Origin: an uncultured Collinsella sp.
GTDB taxonomy: Bacteria > Actinomycetota > Coriobacteriia > Coriobacteriales > Coriobacteriaceae
NCBI GenBank assembly: GCA_902491395.1
Contig: CABUHO010000011.1
Coordinates: 1 to 64,000 of the forward strand
Length of the DNA: 64,000 nucleotides
Direction of reading: 5' to 3'
Shown here: positions 44,885-53,661 of the stretch, one piece after another
Numbering within the stretch: the first letter of the stretch is position 1
How the letters are laid out: the number at the start of each line of letters is the position of its first letter
Program-made: the position numbers and the translations under genes
The notes under the pieces: model-generated
Database searches by the model: none
Told to the model about the DNA's origin: nothing
The model's input: the letters and a program-made list of their open reading frames with translations, nothing else

Positions 44885-45649
44885 TTAAGCGAGCGCCTGC
44901 GCGCGAAGGGCCGCGCCGATCGCGCCGGCAAAACGGGCTTGGGGCGAGGTGGTCACCGGCGAGCCCAGCAGCGCGCCCAGCCGCTCCACAACGTAAGCGT
45001 TCTCGCACAGGCCGCCGGTCAGGTAGTACGGGGCGCCCGCCGCCTGCCCGGCCATGGTGGCCACGCGCGACACGACGCTTTCGATCACACCGCGCGCGAT
45101 GTTCTCGCGCGGCTCACCGCGACCGATGAGGCTAATGACCTCGCTTTCGGCAAACACTGTACACATGCTGCTGATCTTGGTTGGCTCACCGGAGCGGGCG
45201 AGGTCGGCCATCTGCTGCTGAGAAATGCCCAGACGATCGGCCATGATCTCCAAAAAGCGCCCCGTACCGGCAGCGCACTTGTCGTTCATGGCAAACTTGG
45301 CCACGCGGCCGCCTTTAAGTTGGATGACCTTGGTGTCCTGGCCGCCCACGTCAATCACGGTGCCGTGGTCCCCAAAGAGCGCCACAGCACCGGTGCCGTG
45401 GCAGGTAATCTCGGTTACAACCTTATGAGCATAGGGCACGGCGACACGGCCGTAACCGGTCGCGACCACACGCACGTCGTCGGCCGCCACGTCGTAGCCG
45501 GCCGAAGCAAGCTCTGCGCGCAGGCGCTCGGCCGCATCGACCGACGAATACCCCGTCGGCATCACGCAGGTCCACGCGATCGCGTCATCCGCCTCCACCA
45601 CCGCAGCCTTCGCAGCCGTCGAGCCGATGTCGATACCAATGCCAACCAC
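44885..45649 (-). CDS. YjiL-like ATPase, activator of 2-hydroxyacyl-CoA dehydratase family
   Basis: A 254-residue ASKHA-fold ATPase of the BadF/HgdC/YjiL type. The phosphate-binding loop GIDIGSTAAK is at the N-terminus; DVGGQDTKVI is the second loop. Cys125 (NDKCAAGTGRFLE) and Cys163 (SSMCTVFAESEV) match the two cysteines that bind one [4Fe-4S] cluster across the dimer in HgdC. It is a one-electron, ATP-driven reductase for a partner with a double-cubane or dehydratase cluster, here presumably the product of the gene 51 bases upstream. The GTG start at 45649 has AGGAGG at five bases. E. coli YjiL has nearly the same length. Confidence 0.88.
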   Translation of the reverse strand: MVGIGIDIGSTAAKAAVVEADDAIAWTCVMPTGYSSVDAAERLRAELASAGYDVAADDVRVVATGYGRVAVPYAHKVVTEITCHGTGAVALFGDHGTVIDVGGQDTKVIQLKGGRVAKFAMNDKCAAGTGRFLEIMADRLGISQQQMADLARSGEPTKISSMCTVFAESEVISLIGRGEPRENIARGVIESVVSRVATMAGQAAGAPYYLTGGLCENAYVVERLGALLGSPVTTSPQARFAGAIGAALRAQALA

Positions 45650-45664
45650 GGCATCCTCCTTCAC

Positions 45665-45683
45665 ATGTGACAAAGGGACTGTC
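45665..45683. repeat. Half-palindrome of the ATGTGACAAAGGGAC family
   Basis: ATGTGACAAAGGGAC followed by TGTCCC, matching the left arm of the perfect 31-bp palindrome at 62798-62828. Here the right arm is cut short. It lies in the 51-base gap upstream of the activator ATPase gene. Confidence 0.6.
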
Positions 45684-45700
45684 CCTATGCCGCATTCGTC

Positions 45701-46864
45701 CTACAGTGTCTCGATAAAGGCGGCGATGCGCGTCTCGATCTGGCCCATGTCGCCGTTGCTGTAGTCGGTCTCGATCTTCATGTACGGGATGCCCGCGCCC
45801 TCGACGGCCTCCTGCATGCGGGCGCTTTCCACATTGAAGGTGTGGCACGCCTGCAGCACGCTCTCAACGACGCCGTCGACGTGGTACTTCTCGCACATGG
45901 CCAGCGTGTTGTCCATGCGGCCGTCGTTGGGCGTCATGACCGAGCAGTTGATGTCCAAATAGCGATCGGCGATAGCGCGCAGGATATCGGGCGCGTCGGG
46001 GTCAATCATCATGGCGGCCGTACGCTCGCCCGAGCAGTCGTCCATGCACACGACCACGCCGCCGTTGGACTCAATGGTGCGGCCGATCTTGTTGATCACG
46101 CCCCCCACAGGGCAACCGGTGATCAGAATACGCTTGGCGTCGGCCGCGACTGGGCGCTCCCCTGCATCATAGGCAGCACGCAGGGCCGCAACCTTCTGCT
46201 CGAGCTGCTGCGTATAGGCCTCGATATCAAAGCTGAACGTACCGGCAAACATGGTGCTCATCAGGTCGACGCCGCTCATGGCCGCCGGCTGGTTGGCCTG
46301 CAGTACAAACATCTCGAGCTGGGCGGCGCGCAGGCGGTTGCGACGACGCACGGCAGCGCGCAGGTCGTCATCGGTAATCGTAATGCCGTAGAAGTTCTCG
46401 AGCTCTTCCTTGAGCAGGCGGCACTCCTCGTACCAGCCCTCGCGCTCGTAGGCACGGTCACGGCCCTGCGGCAAGTGCAGAATATGCGTACGCTTGAGCT
46501 CATTGAGCAGCTCGTACATTTTCTTCTTGCCGTCGCAGGTGGTCTCGCCGATGATCATGTCGCTAAAGTACGTAAACGGGCACTTTTGCGAGTAGGCGAA
46601 GCCGTAGGTCGACTTAATAAGCGGGCACAGGTTTGCTGGCAGCACCTTCTCGGCCTCGGGAATCACCTCGTCGGACGTGCCGCACAGGGCCACGCTCGCA
46701 GCGCCCGCGGCATCGATAATCTCGAGCGGCGTATAGCTGCACAAAAAACCGACCAGGCGATTACCGGCCTGCTTGTAGTCCTTAACGCGAATAAACGCCG
46801 CCTTACGCTGCTCGTTGAATTCCTCAAACGTGCGCGGCAACGGCTGCTCCTCGATATCGGCCAT
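45701..46864 (-). CDS. YjiM/HgdB-like Fe-S reductase (2-hydroxyacyl-CoA dehydratase family)
   Basis: A 387-residue protein with two Rossmann-like halves. Conserved Cys motifs are [33 protein letters not shown] and LQACHTFN. Length and motifs match E. coli YjiM (383) and the double-cubane cluster proteins, which reduce small molecules with ATP-driven electrons, more closely than genuine two-subunit dehydratases. The ATG at 46864 has AGGGG upstream. It is followed by its predicted activator ATPase. No acyl-CoA ligase or transferase is nearby, so a CoA substrate is doubtful. The true substrate is unknown. Confidence 0.85.
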   Translation of the reverse strand: MADIEEQPLPRTFEEFNEQRKAAFIRVKDYKQAGNRLVGFLCSYTPLEIIDAAGAASVALCGTSDEVIPEAEKVLPANLCPLIKSTYGFAYSQKCPFTYFSDMIIGETTCDGKKKMYELLNELKRTHILHLPQGRDRAYEREGWYEECRLLKEELENFYGITITDDDLRAAVRRRNRLRAAQLEMFVLQANQPAAMSGVDLMSTMFAGTFSFDIEAYTQQLEQKVAALRAAYDAGERPVAADAKRILITGCPVGGVINKIGRTIESNGGVVVCMDDCSGERTAAMMIDPDAPDILRAIADRYLDINCSVMTPNDGRMDNTLAMCEKYHVDGVVESVLQACHTFNVESARMQEAVEGAGIPYMKIETDYSNGDMGQIETRIAAFIETL

Positions 46865-46926
46865 AGTAGATCCCCTCTCTTGTACCGATGTACCTTCCAT
46901 TAAACAACGAACCCCCGCAATACCAA

Positions 46927-46943
46927 AAAGGAATCGCTCCTTT
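46927..46943 (-). terminator. Weak hairpin between transporter and yjiM-like genes
   Basis: On the minus strand AAAGGA-GCGAT-TCCTTT is followed by TTGG. It overlaps the stop codon of the transporter ATPase gene. The stem is short, so at most partial termination is expected and readthrough into the selenium block is plausible. Confidence 0.4.
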
Positions 46944-47727
46944 AGGGAATCGCGTCGATAAGCGCCTGTGTATACGGATCGCTCGGATGCGCAATCACGT
47001 CCTCGGCAGCGCCCTCCTCAACAAGGCGGCCGTGATAGAGCACGCCGATCCGGTCGGACATATGCCGCACCACACGCATATCGTGCGTGATAAACAGCAA
47101 GGCCACGCCCGTTGTGCGTTTCAGCTCGCGAAGCAAGTTGAGCACCTGGGCTTGCACAGACACGTCGAGCGCCGAGACCGGCTCATCGCACACCACGAGG
47201 CGCGGCTCGCAAATGAGCGCGCGTGCCAGATTAAGTCGCTGGCGCTGTCCGCCCGAAAGATCGTGCGGATAGCGGTCGTAGTGCTCGGGCAGCAAACCCA
47301 CCGACGCCAGGGCCGAAAGCGCACGCTCGTGGCGCTCGTCCGCATCGCGCACGCCGGCGATAATCAGCGGCTCCTCCAAAATGCGACCGACACGGTTGCG
47401 TGGGTCAAACGCGGTGGAGCTGTCCTGAAACACGAGCTGGATCTCACGGCGATATGGTTTGCGCTCGCGCTCCGACATAGCAGCCAAGTCATGGCCGCGA
47501 TAGATAATCGAACCGGAATCCGCGTGCTCAAGCCCACAGATCAGACGCCCGGTCGTCGACTTGCCCGATCCAGATTCGCCGACCAAGCCATAGACCTCGC
47601 CCGGCGCAATCTCAAACGAAAGGTCGTCCACAGCGGTAAACACCTGGCGCTTAAAGCCCGAGCCCGACATGGGATAGGTTTTGGTCAGGTGCGAGACCTT
47701 AAGCAGGGCTTCGCTATTTGCAGCCAT
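46942..47727 (-). CDS. dppF: Peptide/nickel ABC transporter ATP-binding protein (DppF-like)
   Basis: A 261-residue ABC ATPase. Walker A is GESGSGKST, the Q-loop is [13 protein letters not shown], the signature is LSGGQRQRL and Walker B is [12 protein letters not shown]. The sequence VQAQVLNLL and [12 protein letters not shown] are typical of the OppF/DppF class. The start at 47727 (GGGGGAG upstream) overlaps the dppD stop by 14 bases. It lacks most of the C-terminal oligopeptide-binding segment, ending soon after [11 protein letters not shown], which is short for OppF but usual for nickel-type NikE and many Gram-positive DppF proteins. Confidence 0.88.
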   Translation of the reverse strand: MAANSEALLKVSHLTKTYPMSGSGFKRQVFTAVDDLSFEIAPGEVYGLVGESGSGKSTTGRLICGLEHADSGSIIYRGHDLAAMSERERKPYRREIQLVFQDSSTAFDPRNRVGRILEEPLIIAGVRDADERHERALSALASVGLLPEHYDRYPHDLSGGQRQRLNLARALICEPRLVVCDEPVSALDVSVQAQVLNLLRELKRTTGVALLFITHDMRVVRHMSDRIGVLYHGRLVEEGAAEDVIAHPSDPYTQALIDAIP

Positions 47728-48712
47728 GGCACTCCCCCTCCTCGACAAGCCAACACTTCGATCGGTCGCACGCGCTCGCGGCAAAGAGCGGTGGCTCCTG
47801 CGCGCGGCAACGCTCCTCGGCGCGCGCGCAACGAGGCGCAAAGCGGCAACCACAGGGTATTGCCGTGAGCGGCGGCACCGTACCCGGAATATCGGCCAGC
47901 GTATCGACCCGCTCCCCCTCAAGCGGCGGGATGCTCGCGATGAGCCCCTGGGCATACGGGTGGCTCGGACGCTCCATAAGGCCGCAGGCATCGATCTCTT
48001 CTACGATCTGGCCCAGGTACATGACGTGCACGCGCGAGCAAATGCTCGTGACAACGCCCAGGTCATGGCTGATAAACAGCACCGCCATGTTCTCGGTGCG
48101 GTTGAGGTCGCGCAGCAAATCCAAAATCTGCTTTTGCGTCGTCGTGTCGAGCGCCGTGGTGGGCTCATCGGCAATGAGCAGCCGCGGATGGCCGGCAAGC
48201 GCCATGGCTATCATCACGCGCTGGCGCATACCGCCGCTAAAATCGCTCGGATACATATCAAAGCGAGCACCGGCGTCGCGGATCCCCACGCGCTCCAAAA
48301 GCGACAGGGCCTCGGCGCGGGCGTCGCGACGGCTCACCTTGCGATGGGCGCGCACCGCCTCGACCACCTGCGCCCCCACCGTCATGACGGGATTGAGCGA
48401 GCTCAAGGGGTCCTGGAATATCATGGCGATATCGCAGCCGCGCACCTCTCGCATGGTTTTGAGCGGACGCACCAGCAGGTCCTCGCCATCAAACAAAATC
48501 TGGCCCTCGTAGGCCATCTTCTGCTCATGTTCTAGCAGGCGCATGACACTTTGTGCAAAGACCGACTTTCCGCAGCCGGACTCGCCGACGACGCCCACGA
48601 TCTCGCCGGCATCGATATGCAAATTGAGCTTGTTAACCGCCTCGAGCGCGCGCCCATCGCGTCCCACAAACGAAATGCAGAGGTCGCGCACGTCCAAAAG
48701 ATGCTGAGCCAT
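47714..48712 (-). CDS. dppD: Peptide/nickel ABC transporter ATP-binding protein (DppD-like)
   Basis: A 332-residue ABC ATPase. Walker A is GESGCGKSV, the Q-loop is IFQDPLSSLNPVMTVG, the signature is FSGGMRQRV and Walker B is LLIADEPTTALD. The C-terminal Cys-rich segment CRFAPRCARAEERC is the [4Fe-4S]-like or oligopeptide-transport domain common to DppD/OppD. It ends in a Cys-containing tail. It lies between dppC (three-base gap) and dppF (14-base overlap). Confidence 0.9.
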   Translation of the reverse strand: MAQHLLDVRDLCISFVGRDGRALEAVNKLNLHIDAGEIVGVVGESGCGKSVFAQSVMRLLEHEQKMAYEGQILFDGEDLLVRPLKTMREVRGCDIAMIFQDPLSSLNPVMTVGAQVVEAVRAHRKVSRRDARAEALSLLERVGIRDAGARFDMYPSDFSGGMRQRVMIAMALAGHPRLLIADEPTTALDTTTQKQILDLLRDLNRTENMAVLFISHDLGVVTSICSRVHVMYLGQIVEEIDACGLMERPSHPYAQGLIASIPPLEGERVDTLADIPGTVPPLTAIPCGCRFAPRCARAEERCRAQEPPLFAASACDRSKCWLVEEGECHGCK

Positions 48713-48715
48713 GGG

Positions 48716-49543
48716 CTAGTCCTCCTTTGTCTTGGGATCGAGGGCGTCACGCAGGCCATCGCCGGCCAGGTTGAGCGAAAGCACGCTTGCGATAATGGCC
48801 GCCGCCGGGAAGAAGATCATCCACCAGGCCTTGCGAATCACATTCTTGCCCGCCTGCAAAATGTTGCCCCAGCTGGCATCGGGCGCCTTGATGCCCAATC
48901 CCAAAAAGGAGAGCGCCGCTTCGGAAAGCACGGCCTCGGCAAAGATAAAGGTCGCCTGAACCAAAAACGGAGCCATTACGTTGGGCACAATATGGAGCCA
49001 CACGATGCGCGCCGTTGAAGCACCTTGCACGCGCAAGGCTTCCACGAAGGGCTCCTCCTTAACCACCATCGCGCGCGAGCGCACGATGCGCGCCATGCTC
49101 GGCGTGTACACAATGGTGAGCGCGATGATGACGTTCCACACGCTCGCTCCCATCATCGCCATCAACGCGATGGCCAGTAGTACGCCCGGAATGGACATCA
49201 GGCCGTCGCAGATGCGCATGAGCACGTGGTCGAGCTTTTCGTTGTAGCACGCATAGGCACCGATCACCAGACCGAGCGCACTCGTCGCGAGTGTGACGGC
49301 CACGCCGACGCCAAGCGAGACGCGAGCACCGGCAATCACGCGGGCGAGCAGGTCGCGGCCAAAGTCATCGCAGCCAAGGGGATGCGCAGGCGAAGGCGCG
49401 GACAGTCGCAACGCCATCTCCTGCGTATTGGGATTAACCGGCCACACCAAGGGACCCACGAGCGCGATAAGCGCGATGGCCAAAAAGATGCAGCTACCGA
49501 CTACAAAGCCTTTGTTGGCTAGGGCCTTCTTAAAGCTTGTCAT
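48716..49543 (-). CDS. dppC: Peptide/nickel ABC transporter permease (DppC-like)
   Basis: A 275-residue permease with six hydrophobic segments and an N-terminal helix typical of DppC/OppC (FVVGSCIFLAIALIALVGP). The sequence HPLGCDDFGRDLLARVIAGARVSL is the family hallmark, split here across residues about 50-75, and the EAA loop is EEPFVEALRVQGAS. Start and dppB stop share one base (TAATG). The substrate class (peptide or nickel) cannot be set from the permease. Confidence 0.9.
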   Translation of the reverse strand: MTSFKKALANKGFVVGSCIFLAIALIALVGPLVWPVNPNTQEMALRLSAPSPAHPLGCDDFGRDLLARVIAGARVSLGVGVAVTLATSALGLVIGAYACYNEKLDHVLMRICDGLMSIPGVLLAIALMAMMGASVWNVIIALTIVYTPSMARIVRSRAMVVKEEPFVEALRVQGASTARIVWLHIVPNVMAPFLVQATFIFAEAVLSEAALSFLGLGIKAPDASWGNILQAGKNVIRKAWWMIFFPAAAIIASVLSLNLAGDGLRDALDPKTKED

Positions 49544-50496
49544 TACGCATCGCCCCACTTACGGGCGCGCGGGTCAAAGGCGCCATAGGCCAAGTCGACC
49601 AACAGGTTGATCACCGAGTTCAGCAAGGCGATAACCAGTAGCACGCCTTGGATAACGGGATAGTCGCGACGCTCGATAGAGCTCGTGACCAGCTGGCCCA
49701 AACCGGGAATGTTAAAGATTGCCTCGGTCACCACGGCACCCGTAATCAGGGCGCCAAAGGAATAGCCGACCGAGGTGAGGATCGGCAACGCGGCGTTGCG
49801 CAGGGCATGGGACAGCACTACACGCACCTCGGAGACGCCCTTGGCGCGCGCCGTCTTGACGCAGTCGAGCTGCATGGCCTCGATCACGCTCGCGCGCGTC
49901 ATGCGCATGAGCAGCGCGGCCTGCACGCATCCCAGCGATATGGCCGGCAGTGCCAAATAGCGCAGGTGCACAAACCAGCCTTTCGAGAGCGGCGCATAGC
50001 CGGCCACCGGAAGCACACGCAATGTGACGGCGAACAGCCACATCAGCATCAGCGCCATCAAAAAGCCGGGGATCGCCACGCCCAAAAGTGCTACGACGCG
50101 CAAGACCGCATCGGTACGCGACCCGTGCTTAAGGGCGGCAATGACGCCGCAGGGCAGCGCGATAAGCAGTGCGATAAGCTGTGCCAGAATCGCCAGCGAC
50201 AGCGTAGGTCCAAAATGCTCGGCAATCGCCTGCGTGACGGGCTGATGCATAAAATACGAATCGCCCAGGTCGCCGGTAAGCACGCCGCCCATCCACTCAA
50301 GGTAGCGTTGCGGCAGCGGCTCGTTAAGCCCCAGGCTTTCGTTGACGCGCTCGATCTGGTCGGCCGAGGCCTCCATGCCGAGCATCGAAGAGGCGGGGTC
50401 GCCCGGCGTAAGATAGATAATCAAAAACACGACAACCGAGATGATGAGCATCACCGGGATCATCGCGCCGATACGTTTGAGCGTGTACTTTAACAT
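49543..50496 (-). CDS. dppB: Peptide/nickel ABC transporter permease (DppB-like)
   Basis: A 317-residue permease. The N-terminus MLKYTLKRIGAMIPVMLIIS and the phrase LTPGDPASSMLG are characteristic of DppB/OppB/NikB. Six hydrophobic segments and the EAA loop (CVKTARAKGVSEVRVVLSHA) are present. It is the first permease gene after the binding protein, 86 bases downstream of dppA, with a stable hairpin between. Confidence 0.9.
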   Translation of the reverse strand: MLKYTLKRIGAMIPVMLIISVVVFLIIYLTPGDPASSMLGMEASADQIERVNESLGLNEPLPQRYLEWMGGVLTGDLGDSYFMHQPVTQAIAEHFGPTLSLAILAQLIALLIALPCGVIAALKHGSRTDAVLRVVALLGVAIPGFLMALMLMWLFAVTLRVLPVAGYAPLSKGWFVHLRYLALPAISLGCVQAALLMRMTRASVIEAMQLDCVKTARAKGVSEVRVVLSHALRNAALPILTSVGYSFGALITGAVVTEAIFNIPGLGQLVTSSIERRDYPVIQGVLLVIALLNSVINLLVDLAYGAFDPRARKWGDA

Positions 50497-50532
50497 GCGA
50501 GGTTTCTATATCCCCTCTGAACGCGACAGACC

Positions 50533-50568
50533 GTGGCGGCCGAGGGGTCAAGCCCCTACGGTCGCCGC
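50533..50568 (-). promoter_or_regulatory. Stable hairpin between dppA and dppB
   Basis: Arms 50533-50547 and 50552-50568 pair over about 15 bases (GGCGACCGTAGGGG with CCCCTCGGCCGCC, minor mismatches). No U-tract follows, so it is more likely an mRNA stabiliser than a terminator. Such hairpins usually raise binding-protein mRNA above permease mRNA. Confidence 0.55.
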
Positions 50569-50582
50569 TCCATCGATACCTA

Positions 50583-52193
50583 TTACTCCGGGCGCTTGGC
50601 ATTCCAAACGATGGCGCCGTCGAGCAGCTCAAAGCCCTCGACATCGGCCTGCGTGCCGGTGACGGCCACGTAATGGCACAGCGGCTCGATTACCGCGATC
50701 TCGTACAGGCGCTCCTGGCACTCGGCCCACTTCTTGGCTGCGGCCTTCTGGTCCTCGGCCGTACGGGTCTCGGCAACCAGCGAAAGTGCCTTCTCGTCCG
50801 AAAGGCCGTAGAAGCCTTTGGAGACGGAGAGCGACTGCGCCGGAATCGGCTTGTAGTTCGTGGATGCCACGAACAGATCCCACTGGTCGGGCTTGCTGGA
50901 GCGAATATCCATAAAGGTCGCGAACTCATAGCTCTCGACCTCGGCGGTAAAGCCGGCCTTCTCGAGCTGCTCCTGCAGCGCGACGGTGGCGTTGTACATC
51001 TCCTTGTAGTCGGGCGTGGTGAGCAATTTCACGGTCTCGCCAGCATAGGAGGTCTTGGCAAGCGCCTTCTTGGCGCCCTTGGGATCGGCCTGGTTAAAGT
51101 ACTTTTTGCCGGCGTCGGTCGACCACTGATCGTTGTCGGGGTTGCCCAGGTTGGGATCGAGCGTAAAGAGCTCCTCCTCGCCATAGGCAGCCAGAGCGGC
51201 AGCCTTGCAGTCGATCGCCATAAAAGCGCACTTGCGGATAGCCTCGTCGGCAAAAATGCCTTCGTTCATGTTAAAGAACGCGGTGAGGACACCCGCGGTA
51301 TGCGTGTACAGCTTCACGTCATCATTGCCATCGAAGTCATGGAAATTCTCGGTGGGAATCTCGCCGGCGATATCGTATTCGCCGGTCTCGAAACCGCTCA
51401 CGCGCGTGGAGCCCTCCGTGACAAACTGATAGAAAATATCCTTCGTAGGTGCGGAGACCTTGCCGGTGTAGCCCGACGCCTTGCCCTCAGCAGCCTGATA
51501 ATTGTCGTTACGTGTCAGATGAATGTACTGATCCTGCTTCCACTCCACAAGCTTATAGGCACCGGTGCCGATATAGTCGGCGATGCCCGTGTCGCCCGCG
51601 GCGTCGATAACCTCGGAGGGAACGATCGCGGGATATTGGGAGTGGTTGCCCAGAATCGTGAGGAAATCCGTGGCGGGCGCGGTAAGCGTGCAGGTCACCT
51701 CGTGGTCGCCCGACGCAGCAAACTGGGCATCGGGAAGCAGACTTGCCGCACGATCGTTGACTTTAAGCCAGCGGTTCATCGAGGCGACGACGTCGTCGGG
51801 GCCAAGCTCCTTGCCGTTGTGGAACACGATGCCTTCTCGCAGCTTGATGGTATAGACCAGTCCGTCGTCGGAGACCTCGTAGCTCTTGGCGAGAACGGGC
51901 TGGGGTTCGTACTTGGAGTCGAGGCCAAAAAGCGGCTCCATGATATTGCAGGCAATATCCACGGTCACAAGCGACGACGTGGTATGCGGATCGAGACCAT
52001 CCGGGCTCGCCGGGAGCGCGATCTGTAGCTCGTCGCGATACTCCACATCCTGGCCGGAGGCAGCGGCGCTACCGCTCTCGGCGCCCGAACCGCCGCAGCC
52101 GGTGAGGCCGAGGCCCGCCATGACGCACAGGGCAGCGGAGCCGGTCAGAAAACCGCGACGGGAAACGCCCGCCTTGAAAAGATCGTTGTTCAT
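50583..52193 (-). CDS. dppA: ABC transporter substrate-binding lipoprotein (DppA/NikA family)
   Basis: A 536-residue family 5 solute-binding protein. The N-terminus has a twin-arginine motif (SRRGFLTG, Arg12-Arg13) and a lipobox ending LTGC (Cys33), so it is exported folded and lipid-anchored outside the membrane. The family signature around YTIKLREGIVFHNGKELGPDDV is present at about residue 110. A His-rich nickel site is not obvious, so peptide transport is favoured over nickel, but the protein does not carry clear peptide-binding marks either. The start at 52193 has AAGGAA upstream. Confidence 0.88.
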   Translation of the reverse strand: MNNDLFKAGVSRRGFLTGSAALCVMAGLGLTGCGGSGAESGSAAASGQDVEYRDELQIALPASPDGLDPHTTSSLVTVDIACNIMEPLFGLDSKYEPQPVLAKSYEVSDDGLVYTIKLREGIVFHNGKELGPDDVVASMNRWLKVNDRAASLLPDAQFAASGDHEVTCTLTAPATDFLTILGNHSQYPAIVPSEVIDAAGDTGIADYIGTGAYKLVEWKQDQYIHLTRNDNYQAAEGKASGYTGKVSAPTKDIFYQFVTEGSTRVSGFETGEYDIAGEIPTENFHDFDGNDDVKLYTHTAGVLTAFFNMNEGIFADEAIRKCAFMAIDCKAAALAAYGEEELFTLDPNLGNPDNDQWSTDAGKKYFNQADPKGAKKALAKTSYAGETVKLLTTPDYKEMYNATVALQEQLEKAGFTAEVESYEFATFMDIRSSKPDQWDLFVASTNYKPIPAQSLSVSKGFYGLSDEKALSLVAETRTAEDQKAAAKKWAECQERLYEIAVIEPLCHYVAVTGTQADVEGFELLDGAIVWNAKRPE

Positions 52194-52228
52194 TGAGTTC
52201 CTTTCGTGTCTGAACAAACGGACAGAAT

Positions 52229-52261
52229 CTGCCGGGACGGCGGAAATCCCCGTCCCGGCAG
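52229..52261 (-). promoter_or_regulatory. Perfect hairpin in dppA leader
   Basis: Arms CTGCCGGGACG / CGTCCCGGCAG (52229-52239 and 52251-52261) with an 11-base loop. It lies 36 bases before the dppA start and 117 bases after the upstream HgdB-like gene. On the minus strand ATTCTGTCC follows, a poor U-tract, so a leaky terminator or an RNA-processing boundary is likely. Confidence 0.55.
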
Positions 52262-52377
52262 CTATGCGAAGCTGATCGGCGCCCTGCGGTGCATCCGGAC
52301 ACCGACCTGCACAACAGCAAAGAAATCCCTATCGCGTGGATAGGAACACCCAGAGGCACCGCTTAGCGCAGGTGCGG

Positions 52378-53661
52378 CTAAATCGTCTCGAGGAAAGCCT
52401 CGATGCGGGTCTGGAGCTGGCCTGCGTCCTCGCCGGCGTAGTCGGTCGTTATGTGCATAAAGGGAATACCGGCCTCTTCGGCGGCCTTCTCCACGGCGAA
52501 GGACTCCATCTCGTAGAGCGTGCAGAACTGCAGCGCCACGTCGACGATGCCGTCGGCATGCAGGTCGCGCGCCATCTGGACGATGTCCTTCATACGCTGG
52601 TCGTTGGGGGTAAAGACGGCGCAGTTGATCTTAAAGTAGCGCTCGGCGATGGCGTCGAGCATCTCGTCGACCGTCTCGCCGGACTCGTCGACCAGGTCCT
52701 TGTAGTAGCGCGAACCCGTGCAGGACTCCTCGCCCACCACGACGCCGCCAGCCTTCTCGATCAGGTTGAACAGTTTCCAGTTGGGCACGGCCATGGGCGT
52801 ACCGGTATACAGGATGCGCTTGGTGCCCTTGGGCGCCACGCCCTCACCGTTGGCGACGCGTTCCTCGCACTCGGCAGCCATGTCGTTGATGGCGCCGGTC
52901 AGGCGCGGCGTGTCGTCCATGAAGGCAGCCTGCACGGTCAGCAGGCTGTCGAGACCGCTGATAGGCGCGGGGTCGGCAGCGCGGGTCGCAGCCAAACGCT
53001 GCAGGGCACGACGCTTCTCATTGACGGCGTGAATGGCGGCCTTCAGGCGCTCAGGCGTGATCTTGACGCCGCACTCTTCCTCGATCTTGGCCGCGAGCTT
53101 CTTAACCTCGGCCTTCCAGGTCACGAGCGTCGACTCGTCGTGCACGTTGGGGATATCCATGACGTACATGTTCTTTTGCGTGGCAAAGAACTCATAGGCC
53201 TTCTTCTTGCCGTCGCAAGTGTTCTCGCCGACTACCAGGTCGCTCGACTCGATGTAGGGGCAGACCTCGCCCAGCTTAAAGCCAGCAAAGCTCTTGATGA
53301 GCGGACAGGTGTTGCGCGGCAGATGCTCCTCGACCTTGTCCGTTGCCCAGTCGGCACCAGAGCACAGACCCACGGGAATACCATCGCACGCAAGCACGAT
53401 TTCCTCGGGCACATAGACGCAGAACGAGCCGACGATCTTTGTGGCCTCGCCGGCCTCCTTCTTGTCGAGCATCTCCTTAATTCGGCCGCTATGAATGTTG
53501 GTGGCGACAAAATCCAGGTAGGAAGTGGACTTGGGGCGATTGTTCTGCGTCAGGAACATATCCCCGTACATCTGGCCCACGGCGCCCAGCAGCATGTCGT
53601 GGTCGGCAAGATTCATGCCGAGGCTCTCCCACATCGGATGGAAATCAAATTCTTCAGCCAT
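52378..53661 (-). CDS. Second YjiM/HgdB-like Fe-S reductase
   Basis: A 427-residue paralogue of the protein encoded at 45701-46864. The same Cys motifs occur: NTCPLIKSFAG, GENTCDGKKKAYE, EESCTGSRYY and LQFCTLYE, and it ends in a similar QLQTRIEAFLETI. It has about 70 extra N-terminal residues without known motifs. No activator ATPase is adjacent; the single YjiL-like ATPase 7 kb away may serve both. The gene precedes the peptide/nickel transporter, with no promoter obvious between them, so uptake and reduction may be linked. Its ribosome binding site (AGGGGAACC) can be masked by the leader. Confidence 0.85.
   Translation of the reverse strand: MAEEFDFHPMWESLGMNLADHDMLLGAVGQMYGDMFLTQNNRPKSTSYLDFVATNIHSGRIKEMLDKKEAGEATKIVGSFCVYVPEEIVLACDGIPVGLCSGADWATDKVEEHLPRNTCPLIKSFAGFKLGEVCPYIESSDLVVGENTCDGKKKAYEFFATQKNMYVMDIPNVHDESTLVTWKAEVKKLAAKIEEECGVKITPERLKAAIHAVNEKRRALQRLAATRAADPAPISGLDSLLTVQAAFMDDTPRLTGAINDMAAECEERVANGEGVAPKGTKRILYTGTPMAVPNWKLFNLIEKAGGVVVGEESCTGSRYYKDLVDESGETVDEMLDAIAERYFKINCAVFTPNDQRMKDIVQMARDLHADGIVDVALQFCTLYEMESFAVEKAAEEAGIPFMHITTDYAGEDAGQLQTRIEAFLETI

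Noticed and set aside
44885..46864. Genuine 2-hydroxyglutaryl-CoA dehydratase operon
   Set aside because: Only one YjiM-type subunit accompanies the activator, and there is no CoA-transferase, so the two-subunit HgdAB enzyme is not supported.
46942..52193. Assignment of the transporter as a dedicated nickel importer (NikABCDE)
   Set aside because: The only support is the nearby [NiFe] hydrogenase; the binding protein shows no clear nickel ligands.
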